A stretch of 64,000 bases of DNA from PALSA-612 sp963791225 (lineage in GTDB: Bacteria > Actinomycetota > Thermoleophilia > Gaiellales > Gaiellaceae), in assembly GCA_963791225.1 (NCBI GenBank), contig CAWBRV010000003.1:124001-188000 (forward strand), read 5' to 3'. Under the pieces are notes generated by a model. That model had not been told where the DNA came from, made no database searches, and saw only the letters and a list, made by a program, of their open reading frames with translations. Each line of letters starts with the position of its first letter. Within the stretch, counting starts at the first letter, position 1. The translations under genes were made by a program, and so were the position numbers. Positions 33,189 to 41,255 of the stretch are shown in pieces.

Positions 33189-34904
33189 TCAGCCGTGCCA
33201 GCGGTTTGTGATCGGGGTGCGGCGGTCGCGTCCGAAGGCCTTCGGACGCAGCTTGACGCCGGGCGGGGCCTGGCGGCGTTTGTACTCGGCGCGGTCGATG
33301 AGCGCGATCGCGCGCTCCACCGCGTCGCGGTCGAAGCCGTCGGCGAGCAGCTCCTCGCGGGAGCGGTCGTGCTCCACGTATGCCTCGAGCACGGGGTCGA
33401 GGGCGGCGTAGGCCGGGAGCGAGTCCTCGTCCAGCTGGTCGGGGCGAAGCTCGGCGCTGGGAGCCCGCTCGATGATCGACTCGGGGATCAGCTCGCGGCC
33501 GGCGCACTGGTTCAGCCGCCGCGAGAGTCGCCACACATCGGTCTTGTACATGTCCTTGAGGAGCGCGAACCCGCCGGCCATGTCGCCGTAGAGCGTGGCG
33601 TAGCCGACCGAGAGCTCCGACTTGTTGCCGGTCGCGAGCACGAGCCAGCCGAACTTGTTCGAGAGCGCCATCAGCAGCGTGCCGCGCGCCCGCGCCTGCA
33701 CGTTCTCCTCCGTCAGGTCGCGGGTCGTGCCTGCGAACGAGGACTCCAGCGCCGCCTCGAACCCGATTACGACCTCGTCGATCGGGATCTCGCGGAAGTC
33801 GACGCCGACCGACTCGGCGAGCCGCCTCGCGTCGGCCCGCGTGGCCTCGGACGAGAATCGGGACGGCATCGAGACGCAGTGGACGCGCTCCGGGCCGAGC
33901 ACCTCGGCCGCGAGCGCAGCCGTCAACGCCGAGTCGATGCCGCCGGACAGCCCGACGACGACGTCCCGGAAGCCGTTCTTGTCCACGTAGGCGCGGAGGC
34001 CGAGCTCGAGCGCGAGCCGCATCTGCTCGAGGTCGTCGACCAGCGGCGCGATCCCTCCGGGCGCGGGCGGCGCGCCGGCGGGCGTGGTCTCGAGCGGGAC
34101 GACGGTCGGCGCCGGCACCTCCTCCAGCTCTCGCGCGAGCGCCCGCCGGCGAACGTCGCGGAGCCGCCGGCCGATCGCGGCCGTGGGCTCGACGTCGACG
34201 ACGAGCAGCGCCTCCTCGAAGCCCGGCGCGCGGGCGACGACCCCGCCCTCGTCGTCGAGCACGACCGAGTGGCCGTCGAACACGAGCTCGTCCTGGCCGC
34301 CGACCATGTTGCAAAGCGCGACGAACGCCGAGTTGTCGCGGGCCCGCGCGGCGAACATCTCCTCCCGCTCACGGTCCTTGCCGACGTGGAACGGTGAGGC
34401 GGAGATGTTGACGAGGAGCTGCGCGCCGGCGAGCGCGAGGTCGGTTGCCGGCGGCCCGGGCTGCCACATGTCCTCGCAGATCGTCACGCCGACGAGCGTG
34501 TCGCCGAGCCGCAGCAGCACGAGATCGCGTCCCGGCGCGAAGTACCGGTCCTCGTCGAAGACGCCGTAGTTGGGCAGGAAGCGCTTGCGGTAGATCGCCT
34601 TCACCTCACCGCCCGAGCACACGGCACACGCGTTGAAGAGATCGCCGTCGTAGTGCGGAACGCCGACGAGCGCGACGAGCCCCTCGGTTTCGCGTGCGAT
34701 CTCGCCGAGCGTGCGCTCCGCGGCCTGGATGAAGCCCGGCCGGAGCAGGAGGTCCTCGGGCGGGTAGCCGGTCACGGCGAGCTCCGGGAACAGGACGAGC
34801 TCGGCCTCGGCTTGCCTCGCCTGCCCGAGTTGCGTCAGGATCCGCTCCCGGTTGCCGTCGAGATCGCCGACGACCGAGTCGATCTGGGCGAGCGCGAGCC
34901 TCAC
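33189..34904 (-). CDS. nadE: Glutamine-dependent NAD+ synthetase
   Basis: 571 residues from ATG 34904. The N-terminal nitrilase-type amidase has the triad Glu (FPELAVTGYPPED), Lys (IYRKRFLPNYGVF) and Cys (VTICEDMW). The C-terminal synthetase has the ATP pyrophosphatase loop VVGLSGGIDSALTAALA, and LATGNKSELSVGYATLYGD. It amidates nicotinic acid adenine dinucleotide with ammonia tunnelled from glutamine. It is slightly shorter than the 679-residue mycobacterial enzyme and like other two-domain bacterial types. It is likely the last step of NAD synthesis in this cell. Confidence 0.93.
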   Translation of the reverse strand: MRLALAQIDSVVGDLDGNRERILTQLGQARQAEAELVLFPELAVTGYPPEDLLLRPGFIQAAERTLGEIARETEGLVALVGVPHYDGDLFNACAVCSGGEVKAIYRKRFLPNYGVFDEDRYFAPGRDLVLLRLGDTLVGVTICEDMWQPGPPATDLALAGAQLLVNISASPFHVGKDREREEMFAARARDNSAFVALCNMVGGQDELVFDGHSVVLDDEGGVVARAPGFEEALLVVDVEPTAAIGRRLRDVRRRALARELEEVPAPTVVPLETTPAGAPPAPGGIAPLVDDLEQMRLALELGLRAYVDKNGFRDVVVGLSGGIDSALTAALAAEVLGPERVHCVSMPSRFSSEATRADARRLAESVGVDFREIPIDEVVIGFEAALESSFAGTTRDLTEENVQARARGTLLMALSNKFGWLVLATGNKSELSVGYATLYGDMAGGFALLKDMYKTDVWRLSRRLNQCAGRELIPESIIERAPSAELRPDQLDEDSLPAYAALDPVLEAYVEHDRSREELLADGFDRDAVERAIALIDRAEYKRRQAPPGVKLRPKAFGRDRRTPITNRWHG

Positions 34905-34933
34905 GGTTTTAGCCTAGCAGTCGAAAACTCGAA

Positions 34934-35314
34934 TCAGTACCGCTCCGCCCACTGGGCGCGCCAGGCGGGCGGGTCGGTCGTGGGCGGATCGACCCAGTAC
35001 TCGGTCGCCCGGGCGATCTGCCCCTCGCGCACGTCGAAGAACGACGCAACGTGAAAGGTGCCGTGGTCCACATGGTCGACGGCGACTTCCGACACGGTGA
35101 CGTCGCCTTCCTGGAGGACACGCAGGACGCGGATCGTCCAGCCCTCGGGATAGTTCCGGTTGACGGCGATCACGTTCTCGCGTCCGCGGATGCGCTCCCG
35201 CGTCTGCGGCCAGTCGACGACGACGTCATCGGCGAGCAGCTCGGCGGCGGCGTCCCAGTCACGCGCCTGGAAGCGGTCCCAGAGACCGCGGGCGACGTCG
35301 GCTGGCTCAGACAT
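34934..35314 (-). CDS. SnoaL/NTF2-fold protein
   Basis: 126 residues from ATG 35314, overlapping the end of the acyl-CoA synthetase gene by 8 nt. The pattern GLWDRFQARDWDAAAELLADD, then VVDWPQTRERIRGRENVI and FFDVREGQIARATEYW, fits SnoaL-like domain 2 proteins. Coupling to the ligase may reflect a shared metabolite. A gap of 29 nt separates it from nadE. Substrate unknown. Confidence 0.75.
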   Translation of the reverse strand: MSEPADVARGLWDRFQARDWDAAAELLADDVVVDWPQTRERIRGRENVIAVNRNYPEGWTIRVLRVLQEGDVTVSEVAVDHVDHGTFHVASFFDVREGQIARATEYWVDPPTTDPPAWRAQWAERY

Positions 35315-37187
35315 GCGCGATCTCGTCCAGCACCTCGGGATTCTCGACCGACGACATGTCGCCCGGATCCCGGCCGAGCGCCGCGGCGCGGATGGCGCGG
35401 CGCACGATCTTCGCCGAGCGCGTCTTGGGCAGGCCCGAGACGAAGACGACGCGCTCCGGTGCGAAAGCCTTGCCGAGGTCGCCTGCGACGAGCGAGCGCA
35501 GCTCGTCCGCGAGCTCGTCCGAACCCGAAGTCCCGGGCACGAGCACGCAGAACACCCATGCGACCTCGCCCTTCACCTCGTGCGGGATGCCGACCGCCGC
35601 CGCCTCGGCCACGGCCGGGTGCGCGACGACTGCCGACTCGATCTCGGCCGGGCCGATCCGCTTGCCGGCGATGTTCAGCGTGTCGTCGGAGCGGCCGTGC
35701 AGGAACCAGTAGCCGTCGGCGTCCACCGATGCCCAGTCGCCGTGCGTCCAGATTCCGGGAAAGCGGCGCCAGTACGTGTCGAGAAAGCGCTCCCGGTCGC
35801 GCCAGAAGCCGCGCGTCATCCCGGGGAACGGCTGCCGGCAGACGAGCTCGCCGACCTCGCCCGTGCCCGCGAGCGACCGGCCTTCGTCGTCGACCACGTC
35901 CATCGCCATTCCGAGCGCGGCGAAGCCGAGCGAGCACGCCTTGATCGGCATCGCCACCGACGGCGACAGGAAGCAGGCGCCGATCTCCGTCCCGCCCGAG
36001 GCGTTGATGATCGGGCAGCGGCCGCCGCCGACCCGCTCGTGGAGCCACATGTATGGGTCGGGATTCCACGGCTCGCCGGTGGTGAGGAAGAGGCGCAGGC
36101 TGGACAGGTCGGCGCCGGGGTCGCCGTGGGGAAGCAGCGCGCGGATGAGCGTCGGCGAGCAGCCGAGGATCGAGACGCGCTCCTGCTCGATCAGACGCCA
36201 GAGGCGATCGTGAGGCCAGTCGGGCGCTCCTTCGGCGAAGACGATCGTCGCGCCCATCGCCCCGCCGCCGACGACGGTCCACGGGCCCATGATCCAGCCC
36301 ATGTCCGTCGCGAAGTGGATCACGTCGCCCGGCCGCGCGTCTGCCTGGTAGCAGGCCTCGCGCGCGATCGAGACGAGGAAGCCGCCGTGGACGTGGACGA
36401 CGCCCTTCGGCCTGCCGGTCGTCCCGGACGTGTACGTGAGCAGGTACGGGTGCTCGGAGTCGACGGCGAGCGCCTCGGTCAGGCCGGGGCAGTCGGCGGT
36501 CAGCTCGTCCCACGGTGCGACGACGATGTGCTCGAGGGCGGGCGCATCCCGCCGCGCCTCCTCGAGGATCGCGAGCATCGGCACCTCGCGGCCGCGGCGG
36601 GAGGAGACGGTCGTCGTGATCGCGACCTTCGCCTCAGAGTCCTCAAGCCGCTGGGCGACCGCCGGGGCCGCGAAGCCGGAGAAGACGGGCACCTGCACCG
36701 CGCCGATGTGCGCGCAGGCGTGGGAGGCGATCGCGACCTCGGGCGACATGGGGAGATAGATCGCGACACGGTCGCCGGGCTCGACGCCGAGCCGGAGCAG
36801 CGCCTCGGCGAGTTTCACCACCTCGTGTGAGAGCTCGGCGAAGGTGAGCGAGCGGCGCGAGCCGTCCTCGCCGAGCCCGACCGCCGCCTCCGTCGTCGCG
36901 AGTGGCCCGGCTGCCCAGCGATGGACGCAGTTCCACGCGATGTTGAGCTTCCCGCCGGTGAACCACGTCGCCCATTCCGGCCCTCGGGAGAGGTCGACGA
37001 CCTGCTCCCACGGCTCGAAGAACTCGAGTCCCATGTCCTCGATCGCCGCGGGCCAGAACCAGTCACGCTCCTCTATCGAGCGCTGCACGAGTTCGCGGTA
37101 GTCGGTGACGCCGTGGCGGCGCATGAGCCTGACGACGTTCGACCGCTCGAGCACGTCGTCGCTCGGCGTCCACACGATCTCCGTCAC
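35307..37187 (-). CDS. AMP-dependent acyl-CoA synthetase
   Basis: 626 residues from ATG 37187. Motifs: WFTGGKLNIAWNCVHRW, YTSGTTGRPKGVVHVHGGFL, NASGGTEIGACF, WTHGDWASVDADGYWFLHGR and TRSAKIVRR with the C-terminal lysine. It is ACS-like, but WWQTE is replaced by NASGGTE, so the Trp that restricts acetyl-CoA synthetases to two-carbon acids is absent and a longer acyl substrate is expected. It is adjacent to a divergent exporter. Start chosen at the first ATG after the intergenic operator region. Confidence 0.87.
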   Translation of the reverse strand: MTEIVWTPSDDVLERSNVVRLMRRHGVTDYRELVQRSIEERDWFWPAAIEDMGLEFFEPWEQVVDLSRGPEWATWFTGGKLNIAWNCVHRWAAGPLATTEAAVGLGEDGSRRSLTFAELSHEVVKLAEALLRLGVEPGDRVAIYLPMSPEVAIASHACAHIGAVQVPVFSGFAAPAVAQRLEDSEAKVAITTTVSSRRGREVPMLAILEEARRDAPALEHIVVAPWDELTADCPGLTEALAVDSEHPYLLTYTSGTTGRPKGVVHVHGGFLVSIAREACYQADARPGDVIHFATDMGWIMGPWTVVGGGAMGATIVFAEGAPDWPHDRLWRLIEQERVSILGCSPTLIRALLPHGDPGADLSSLRLFLTTGEPWNPDPYMWLHERVGGGRCPIINASGGTEIGACFLSPSVAMPIKACSLGFAALGMAMDVVDDEGRSLAGTGEVGELVCRQPFPGMTRGFWRDRERFLDTYWRRFPGIWTHGDWASVDADGYWFLHGRSDDTLNIAGKRIGPAEIESAVVAHPAVAEAAAVGIPHEVKGEVAWVFCVLVPGTSGSDELADELRSLVAGDLGKAFAPERVVFVSGLPKTRSAKIVRRAIRAAALGRDPGDMSSVENPEVLDEIAHV

Positions 37188-37222
37188 ACGGCGAAGCGTA
37201 GTCCTTGCGTAGCGAAGCTAGT

Positions 37223-37243
37223 GTCTGCTAACTTAGTGCAGAC
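37223..37243. promoter_or_regulatory. Palindromic operator upstream of the DHA2 exporter
   Basis: GTCTGC (37223-37228) and GCAGAC (37238-37243) are inverted arms around TAACTTAGT, an imperfect 21-bp palindrome about 24 nt before the exporter start. Flanking CTAGTG and CTAACAAG add to the symmetry. It sits between the divergent acyl-CoA synthetase and the exporter-tetR operon. A TetR protein encoded in the same operon is the obvious candidate to bind it. Confidence 0.65.
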
Positions 37244-37266
37244 TAACAAGTGGGGAGGCCGCTGCC

Positions 37267-38712
37267 GTGAAAGCCAGGATGCTCGAGATCGCTCTCGCCA
37301 AGGAGAACCGCAAGTGGTGGACGCTCCTTGCCGTGTCGTTCGGCCTGTTCATGATCATGCTGGACAACACGGTCGTGAACGTCGCGCTGCCCTCGATCGC
37401 GGCGTCGTTCCACGTGCAGCAGAGCGAACTCGAGTGGGTCGTCGTCGGTTATGCCCTGTCGTTTGCGACGTTCATGCTCACGGGCGGCAAGCTGGCCGAC
37501 CGTTACGGTCGCAGGCGCCTGTTCATCGTCGGGCTGGTCGTCTTCACGGGGGCATCGCTCGCGTGCGGGTTGGCCCCTGACGTGAACATCCTGATCGGGG
37601 CGCGTATCGTCCAGGGCGTCGGGGCCGCGATCATGAACCCGGCCACCCTCAGCATCATCACCGCGACCTTCGCCGCCCGGCAGCGCGGAATGGCGATCGG
37701 CATCTGGGCCGGCGTCTCCGCGATGGCGCTCGCGATCGGCCCGCTCATCGGCGGCGCGCTCACGCAGTACGCGCACTGGAGCTGGATCTTCTTCATCAAC
37801 GTGCCGGTCGGGATCGTCGGGATCGTCGTGACCCGCTGGGCGGTCGACGAGAGCCGCGACACTTCGCACGAGCAGCGGCTCGACTTGCCGGGCCTGTTCA
37901 CGTCCGGCCTCGGGCTGTTCGCGCTGACGTATGGGCTGATCGAGGCCAACACCTACGGCTGGACCTCGGCGCGCATCCTGGCGCTGTTCACCATCGCGGT
38001 CGTCTCGCTGGCGGCATTCGTCCTGCTCGAGCAGCGGCAGCGCCTGCCGATGCTCGACCTGTCGCTCTTCCGCAGCCGGACCTACGCCGGCGCCAATGTG
38101 GCGATGCTGCTCGTGTCGCTGGCGATGTTCGGAATCTTCTTCTTCAACTCGCTCTTCTTCCAGAACATCCTCGGCTACAGCCCCACCCAGACGGGCGCGC
38201 TCTTCCTGCCGATGACGGTGCTCATCATCTTGGTCGCGCCGCTGGCCGGCCGCATGTCCGACCGGATCGGATCACGCTGGCTGATCGGGATCGGGCTCAG
38301 CTTCGTGACGCTGTCGCTCCTCCTGTTCGCGCAGCTCGACCAGAGCTCGAACTTCTGGAACGTGCTCCCCGGGCTTCTGACCGGCGGGTTCGGCATGGCG
38401 CTGGCGATGACGCCGACGACTGCGGCGGCGATGGGATCGGTGCCGGTCGACAAGGCGGGCGTCGGCTCGGCGGTGCTGAACGCGTTCCGCCAGGTCGGCG
38501 GCTCGCTCGGCATCGCGATCATGGGCGCCGTCGTCGCCAGCCAGATCAGTGTCGGGCCAAGAAACCCGCTGTACGCGAGTCAGTTCATCGACGGGTACCA
38601 CCTCGGCCTCTACGTCGCCGCCGCGATCGCGTTCAGCGGGGCCGTCGTCGCCGTCACGATGATTCGCAAGGTTCGCCACGTCGAGCCGGCGGAGGCGGCC
38701 GCGGCGGCATGA
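37267..38712 (+). CDS. MFS drug exporter, DHA2 (14-TM) family
   Basis: 481 residues from GTG 37267 with GGGGAGG upstream. Motif C-like VNVALPSIAASF, GGKLADRYGRRRLF (motif A), ARIVQGVGAAIMNPATLS and 14 hydrophobic segments identify the DHA2 EmrB/QacA family. It exchanges protons for amphipathic compounds across the cytoplasmic membrane. The TetR gene overlaps its end (ATGA), and an operator-like palindrome lies ahead, so it is probably induced by its substrate. Confidence 0.92.
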   Translation: MKARMLEIALAKENRKWWTLLAVSFGLFMIMLDNTVVNVALPSIAASFHVQQSELEWVVVGYALSFATFMLTGGKLADRYGRRRLFIVGLVVFTGASLACGLAPDVNILIGARIVQGVGAAIMNPATLSIITATFAARQRGMAIGIWAGVSAMALAIGPLIGGALTQYAHWSWIFFINVPVGIVGIVVTRWAVDESRDTSHEQRLDLPGLFTSGLGLFALTYGLIEANTYGWTSARILALFTIAVVSLAAFVLLEQRQRLPMLDLSLFRSRTYAGANVAMLLVSLAMFGIFFFNSLFFQNILGYSPTQTGALFLPMTVLIILVAPLAGRMSDRIGSRWLIGIGLSFVTLSLLLFAQLDQSSNFWNVLPGLLTGGFGMALAMTPTTAAAMGSVPVDKAGVGSAVLNAFRQVGGSLGIAIMGAVVASQISVGPRNPLYASQFIDGYHLGLYVAAAIAFSGAVVAVTMIRKVRHVEPAEAAAAA

Positions 38713-39320
38713 GCGCCGTCCCTGCGCGCAGCCGCCTGCCCGCCGCCGAGCGTCGCGCGGCCGTGCTCGACGCGGCGCTGCGCGTGTTCGGCGAGGGCAG
38801 CTACGACGGGGCGACGACGGCCGAGATCGCGCGCGCAGCAGGCGTCAGCGAGCCGATCCTCTACCGGCACTTCGGCTCCAAGCGCGACCTCTACAGCGCC
38901 TGCCTCGACGAGATGTGGCTGCGCCTGCGCGAGGCCGTCGAGCAGGTCGTCGCCGCCGAGCCCGACCCGCGCGAGTGGCTCTTCGCCGTGCCCAAGGCGA
39001 TCGCGATCCTGCGCGCGAAGGGCGTCCATCCGAACCAGCTCTGGATCCAGGCGCTGAGCCAGGCCGGGGAGGACCAGGAGCTCCGCCGCAGCGTTCGGAA
39101 GCACATGCGCGAGGTGCACGACTTCATCGCCGACCTGTACCGCCGCGCGCAGGCAGAAGGCGCGATCGCCGCCGACCGCGACGCGTCCGCAGAAGCCTGG
39201 ATCGGCCTCGGTATCGGCCTCCTACGCTCGGTTCAGGACAGCCTCGGCGGTCTCCTGACGCAAGACGACTTCGCGGCGATCCTGAACGCCCGCCGAACGT
39301 CACTCGTCGGCACGACCTAG
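38709..39320 (+). CDS. TetR/AcrR family repressor
   Basis: 203 residues from ATG 38709, coupled to the exporter. The N-terminal HTH is AALRVFGEGSYDGATTAEI through ARAAGVSEPILYRHFGSKRDLY, the TetR signature; the remainder is the helical ligand domain (EAVEQVVAAEPDPREWL). It most likely represses the exporter operon at 37223-37243, with release by an exported compound. The C-terminal half shows no conserved ligand motif. Confidence 0.9.
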   Translation: MSAVPARSRLPAAERRAAVLDAALRVFGEGSYDGATTAEIARAAGVSEPILYRHFGSKRDLYSACLDEMWLRLREAVEQVVAAEPDPREWLFAVPKAIAILRAKGVHPNQLWIQALSQAGEDQELRRSVRKHMREVHDFIADLYRRAQAEGAIAADRDASAEAWIGLGIGLLRSVQDSLGGLLTQDDFAAILNARRTSLVGTT

Positions 39321-39344
39321 TCGGCCGTTTCCCCCAAGAAAAGG

Positions 39345-39507
39345 TGAAACCCCCGGCTGCGGCCACCCGGGGGTCTCACTGGAGTTGCCTGCTCGTCACT
39401 CGCCGCGGCGATGTTCCTGAGACTCGACCCTGCGGCCCGGTCGAGCCTCTGAACCTCGCGCGATCTTCGTGACGCGCCCCCCGCTTAGGGCCTTGGCCCT
39501 GCAAGGT
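39345..39507 (-). ncRNA. Candidate structured small RNA with intrinsic terminator
   Basis: No ORF of the local codon pattern covers this gap, yet the minus strand has a consensus promoter just upstream. The predicted RNA has a 5' hairpin AGGGCC-AA-GGCCCT (39487-39500), a closing helix CGUCAC/GUGACG (39469-39474 with 39394-39399), and an inner 11-bp helix GAGGCUCGACC with GGUCGAGUCUC (39439-39449 with 39419-39429, one G-U). GUUC/GAAC extends that helix. At the 3' end CCCCCGG/CCGGGGG (39350-39373) is followed by TTTCACCTTTTCTT, a terminator. The rod-like shape with an internal bubble resembles 6S RNA only in outline. I do not recognise the family. Confidence 0.55.
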
Positions 39508-39513
39508 GGGACG

Positions 39514-39542
39514 ACTGTACTCGCCCTGTCCAAATAAGTCAA
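39514..39542 (-). promoter_or_regulatory. Sigma70-type promoter, minus strand
   Basis: On the minus strand TTGACT (39542-39537), a 17-nt spacer, and TACAGT (39519-39514). This matches the vegetative consensus unusually well for such a GC-rich genome. The expected start of transcription is near 39507. It reads leftward into the candidate small RNA. Its -35 box is inside the inverted repeat ahead of the XRE-TPR gene. Confidence 0.6.
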
Positions 39543-39580
39543 GTAGCAATGTGAAGTAGATTGCGCTACAGTCACTTGAC
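39538..39580. promoter_or_regulatory. Inverted-repeat region, candidate operator for the XRE-TPR regulator
   Basis: The outer arms are GTCAAGT (39538-39544) and ACTTGAC (39574-39580). Inside, GTAGCAAT (39543-39550) and ATTGCGCTAC (39560-39569) form a second, two-base-bulged palindrome, and AAGTAG occurs twice 13 bp apart. It is AT-rich against the surrounding sequence. It lies 38 nt before the regulator start and overlaps the -35 of the divergent promoter, where an autoregulator controlling both directions would bind. Confidence 0.55.
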
Positions 39581-39617
39581 CCAAGGGCGGAACGGTTCGG
39601 AGGGTGGAGAGACGGGG

Positions 39618-41018
39618 ATGGATCGAGCGAAGCTCGAGGACGGCAGAGGCTTCGAGGCAGCGGACGGCATCGCGGCGCTGACGCGAGGCGAGGCCGCGCC
39701 TTCGGAGTTCACGTCGGGTACCGCCGAGCTCGGTGAGCGAGTTCGGCGCCTCCGGATCGCCGCCGGTCTCTCGCAAACGCAGCTCGCGGCCGGTCGCTTC
39801 TCCAAGGAGTACGTCAGCCAGATCGAGCGCGGCAAGACGCGCCCGACGCCCGACACGCTCGTCTGGCTCGGGGAGCGGCTCGGCGCCGACACGGAGTTCC
39901 TGGCGACGGGCGTCTCGTCTGTCGACCGCTACCGCTGGGAAGCCGCGCTTGCACGCGGCGAGGCACTCGTCGAGCAGCGCCGCTACGCAGAGGCGGTGCT
40001 CGAGCTCGAGGCGTCGCTCGAGGCAGCGCGACAGCTCGGAGTCGCCGCTCTCACGGTACGCGCCCTCGCAGGGCTCGCCTGGGCGCGGATGGAGCTCGGC
40101 GAGCTCCAGACCTCGATCCAGCTCCTGCTCGACGCGCGCGCGCTCGCCGAGGGGCCGAGCTCGAACGACGTCGAGCGGGCCGACATCCTCTTCCGGCTCG
40201 GCGTCTGCCGCTACAAGCTCTCCAGCATCGCGACCGCTGCGGGGCTGCTCGACGAGGCACTCGAGCTCGCAGAACGGTCGGGACATCCGTGCGACCGCCT
40301 TCGCGCCGAGATCCTGCTCTGGCGCTCCCGCTGCTACCGGCACCAGCGCGACTACCTCGCAGCGCGCGAGAACGTCGAGCGGGCGCTCGAGCTCGCCGAG
40401 GCGCTGAACGATCCGGCGACGGCGGCGAACGCCTACTTCCAGGCCTCGCTCGTCGCCGATCGCGAGGGACATGCCGGGCTGGCCCGCTCCTACGCGGAAC
40501 GCGCCCGCTCGCGCTACGAGGAGATCGCCGACCGCGCCATGGTCGGCCGGCTCCTGAACAACCTCGGCGCCTTCACGTACATGCTCGGCAAGTCCGAGGA
40601 GGCCGTCGAGTACCTCAAGGACGCGCTCCGTGTGCTTCTCGAGCAGGGAAGCGACGTGGAGGCCGCTCATGTCGTGTGCTCGCTCGCCGAGATCCACCTC
40701 GGAATGGGTCGATTCGAGGACGCCGAGTCCGAAGCACGCTCTTCGCTCGACCTGCTGGGCGACCGGGTCGACTACATCCAAGAGATCGGCACCGCCCAGT
40801 TGGCGCTAGGCCGCTCCTTGATGGAGCAAGATCGCCTAGACGAGGCTCAAGACATCCTCCGCGCCGCCGATAGGAGCTTCGAGCAGTTGGCTTCTGCCGG
40901 CCACCGGGCATCCGCCTGGATCGCGCTCGGCGATCTCGCCTCCAAACGAGACGACGACCGCGGTGCAGCACGGTTGTACCGGCAGGCGGCAGAAGCGCTG
41001 CAGGACGTTCGCTTCTAG
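39618..41018 (+). CDS. XRE-HTH regulator with C-terminal TPR repeats
   Basis: 466 residues from ATG 39618. The XRE helix-turn-helix spans about 37-92 (RVRRLRIAAGLSQTQLAAG, then FSKEYVSQIERGKTRPTPDT). From about 105 to the end the protein is helical repeats with TPR spacing, for example AEAVLELEASLEAARQLG, ADILFRLGVCRYKLSSIATA, GRLLNNLGAFTYMLGKSEEA and AHVVCSLAEIHLGMGRFEDA. This HTH-plus-TPR layout is that of peptide-responsive regulators (the RRNPP group: Rap, PlcR, NprR). A short hydrophobic peptide gene lies 37 nt downstream on the same strand, as in those systems. The N-terminal 36 residues are extra and unstructured. Confidence 0.85.
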   Translation: MDRAKLEDGRGFEAADGIAALTRGEAAPSEFTSGTAELGERVRRLRIAAGLSQTQLAAGRFSKEYVSQIERGKTRPTPDTLVWLGERLGADTEFLATGVSSVDRYRWEAALARGEALVEQRRYAEAVLELEASLEAARQLGVAALTVRALAGLAWARMELGELQTSIQLLLDARALAEGPSSNDVERADILFRLGVCRYKLSSIATAAGLLDEALELAERSGHPCDRLRAEILLWRSRCYRHQRDYLAARENVERALELAEALNDPATAANAYFQASLVADREGHAGLARSYAERARSRYEEIADRAMVGRLLNNLGAFTYMLGKSEEAVEYLKDALRVLLEQGSDVEAAHVVCSLAEIHLGMGRFEDAESEARSSLDLLGDRVDYIQEIGTAQLALGRSLMEQDRLDEAQDILRAADRSFEQLASAGHRASAWIALGDLASKRDDDRGAARLYRQAAEALQDVRF

Positions 41019-41055
41019 CAACGCCCCGCCCCGGGGCCGACAAGGAGGAGTCGCG

Positions 41056-41154
41056 ATGAGCAAGGCGAGGATCTTCTTCATCCTCACCACCGTCGTGCTC
41101 GTCGCCGGGCAGTTCGCGTTCGTGCGGCCGCTCGGCCTGTTCGACGGCAACTAG
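41056..41154 (+). CDS. Short hydrophobic peptide, candidate signalling pro-peptide
   Basis: 32 residues from ATG 41056 with a near-perfect ribosome site AAGGAGGAG at 41042-41050. The N-terminus MSKARIFF is basic, residues 6-21 are hydrophobic (IFFILTTVVLVAG), and the C-terminus is the short polar tail FVRPLGLFDGN. That is the layout of secreted signalling pro-peptides (Phr, PapR) and also of small membrane proteins. It lies 37 nt after the XRE-TPR stop and is probably co-transcribed. It is too short for most annotation pipelines. Confidence 0.65.
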   Translation: MSKARIFFILTTVVLVAGQFAFVRPLGLFDGN

Positions 41155-41255
41155 ATGACGGCACCGGGGCGAGAGCGGCCCGCCCTCGACTTCGTCGCCG
41201 CTCTCGCCTCTCCGCTTCTTCGCTGGGCGTTCTGACGCCCGGCTAGACTCGACAC

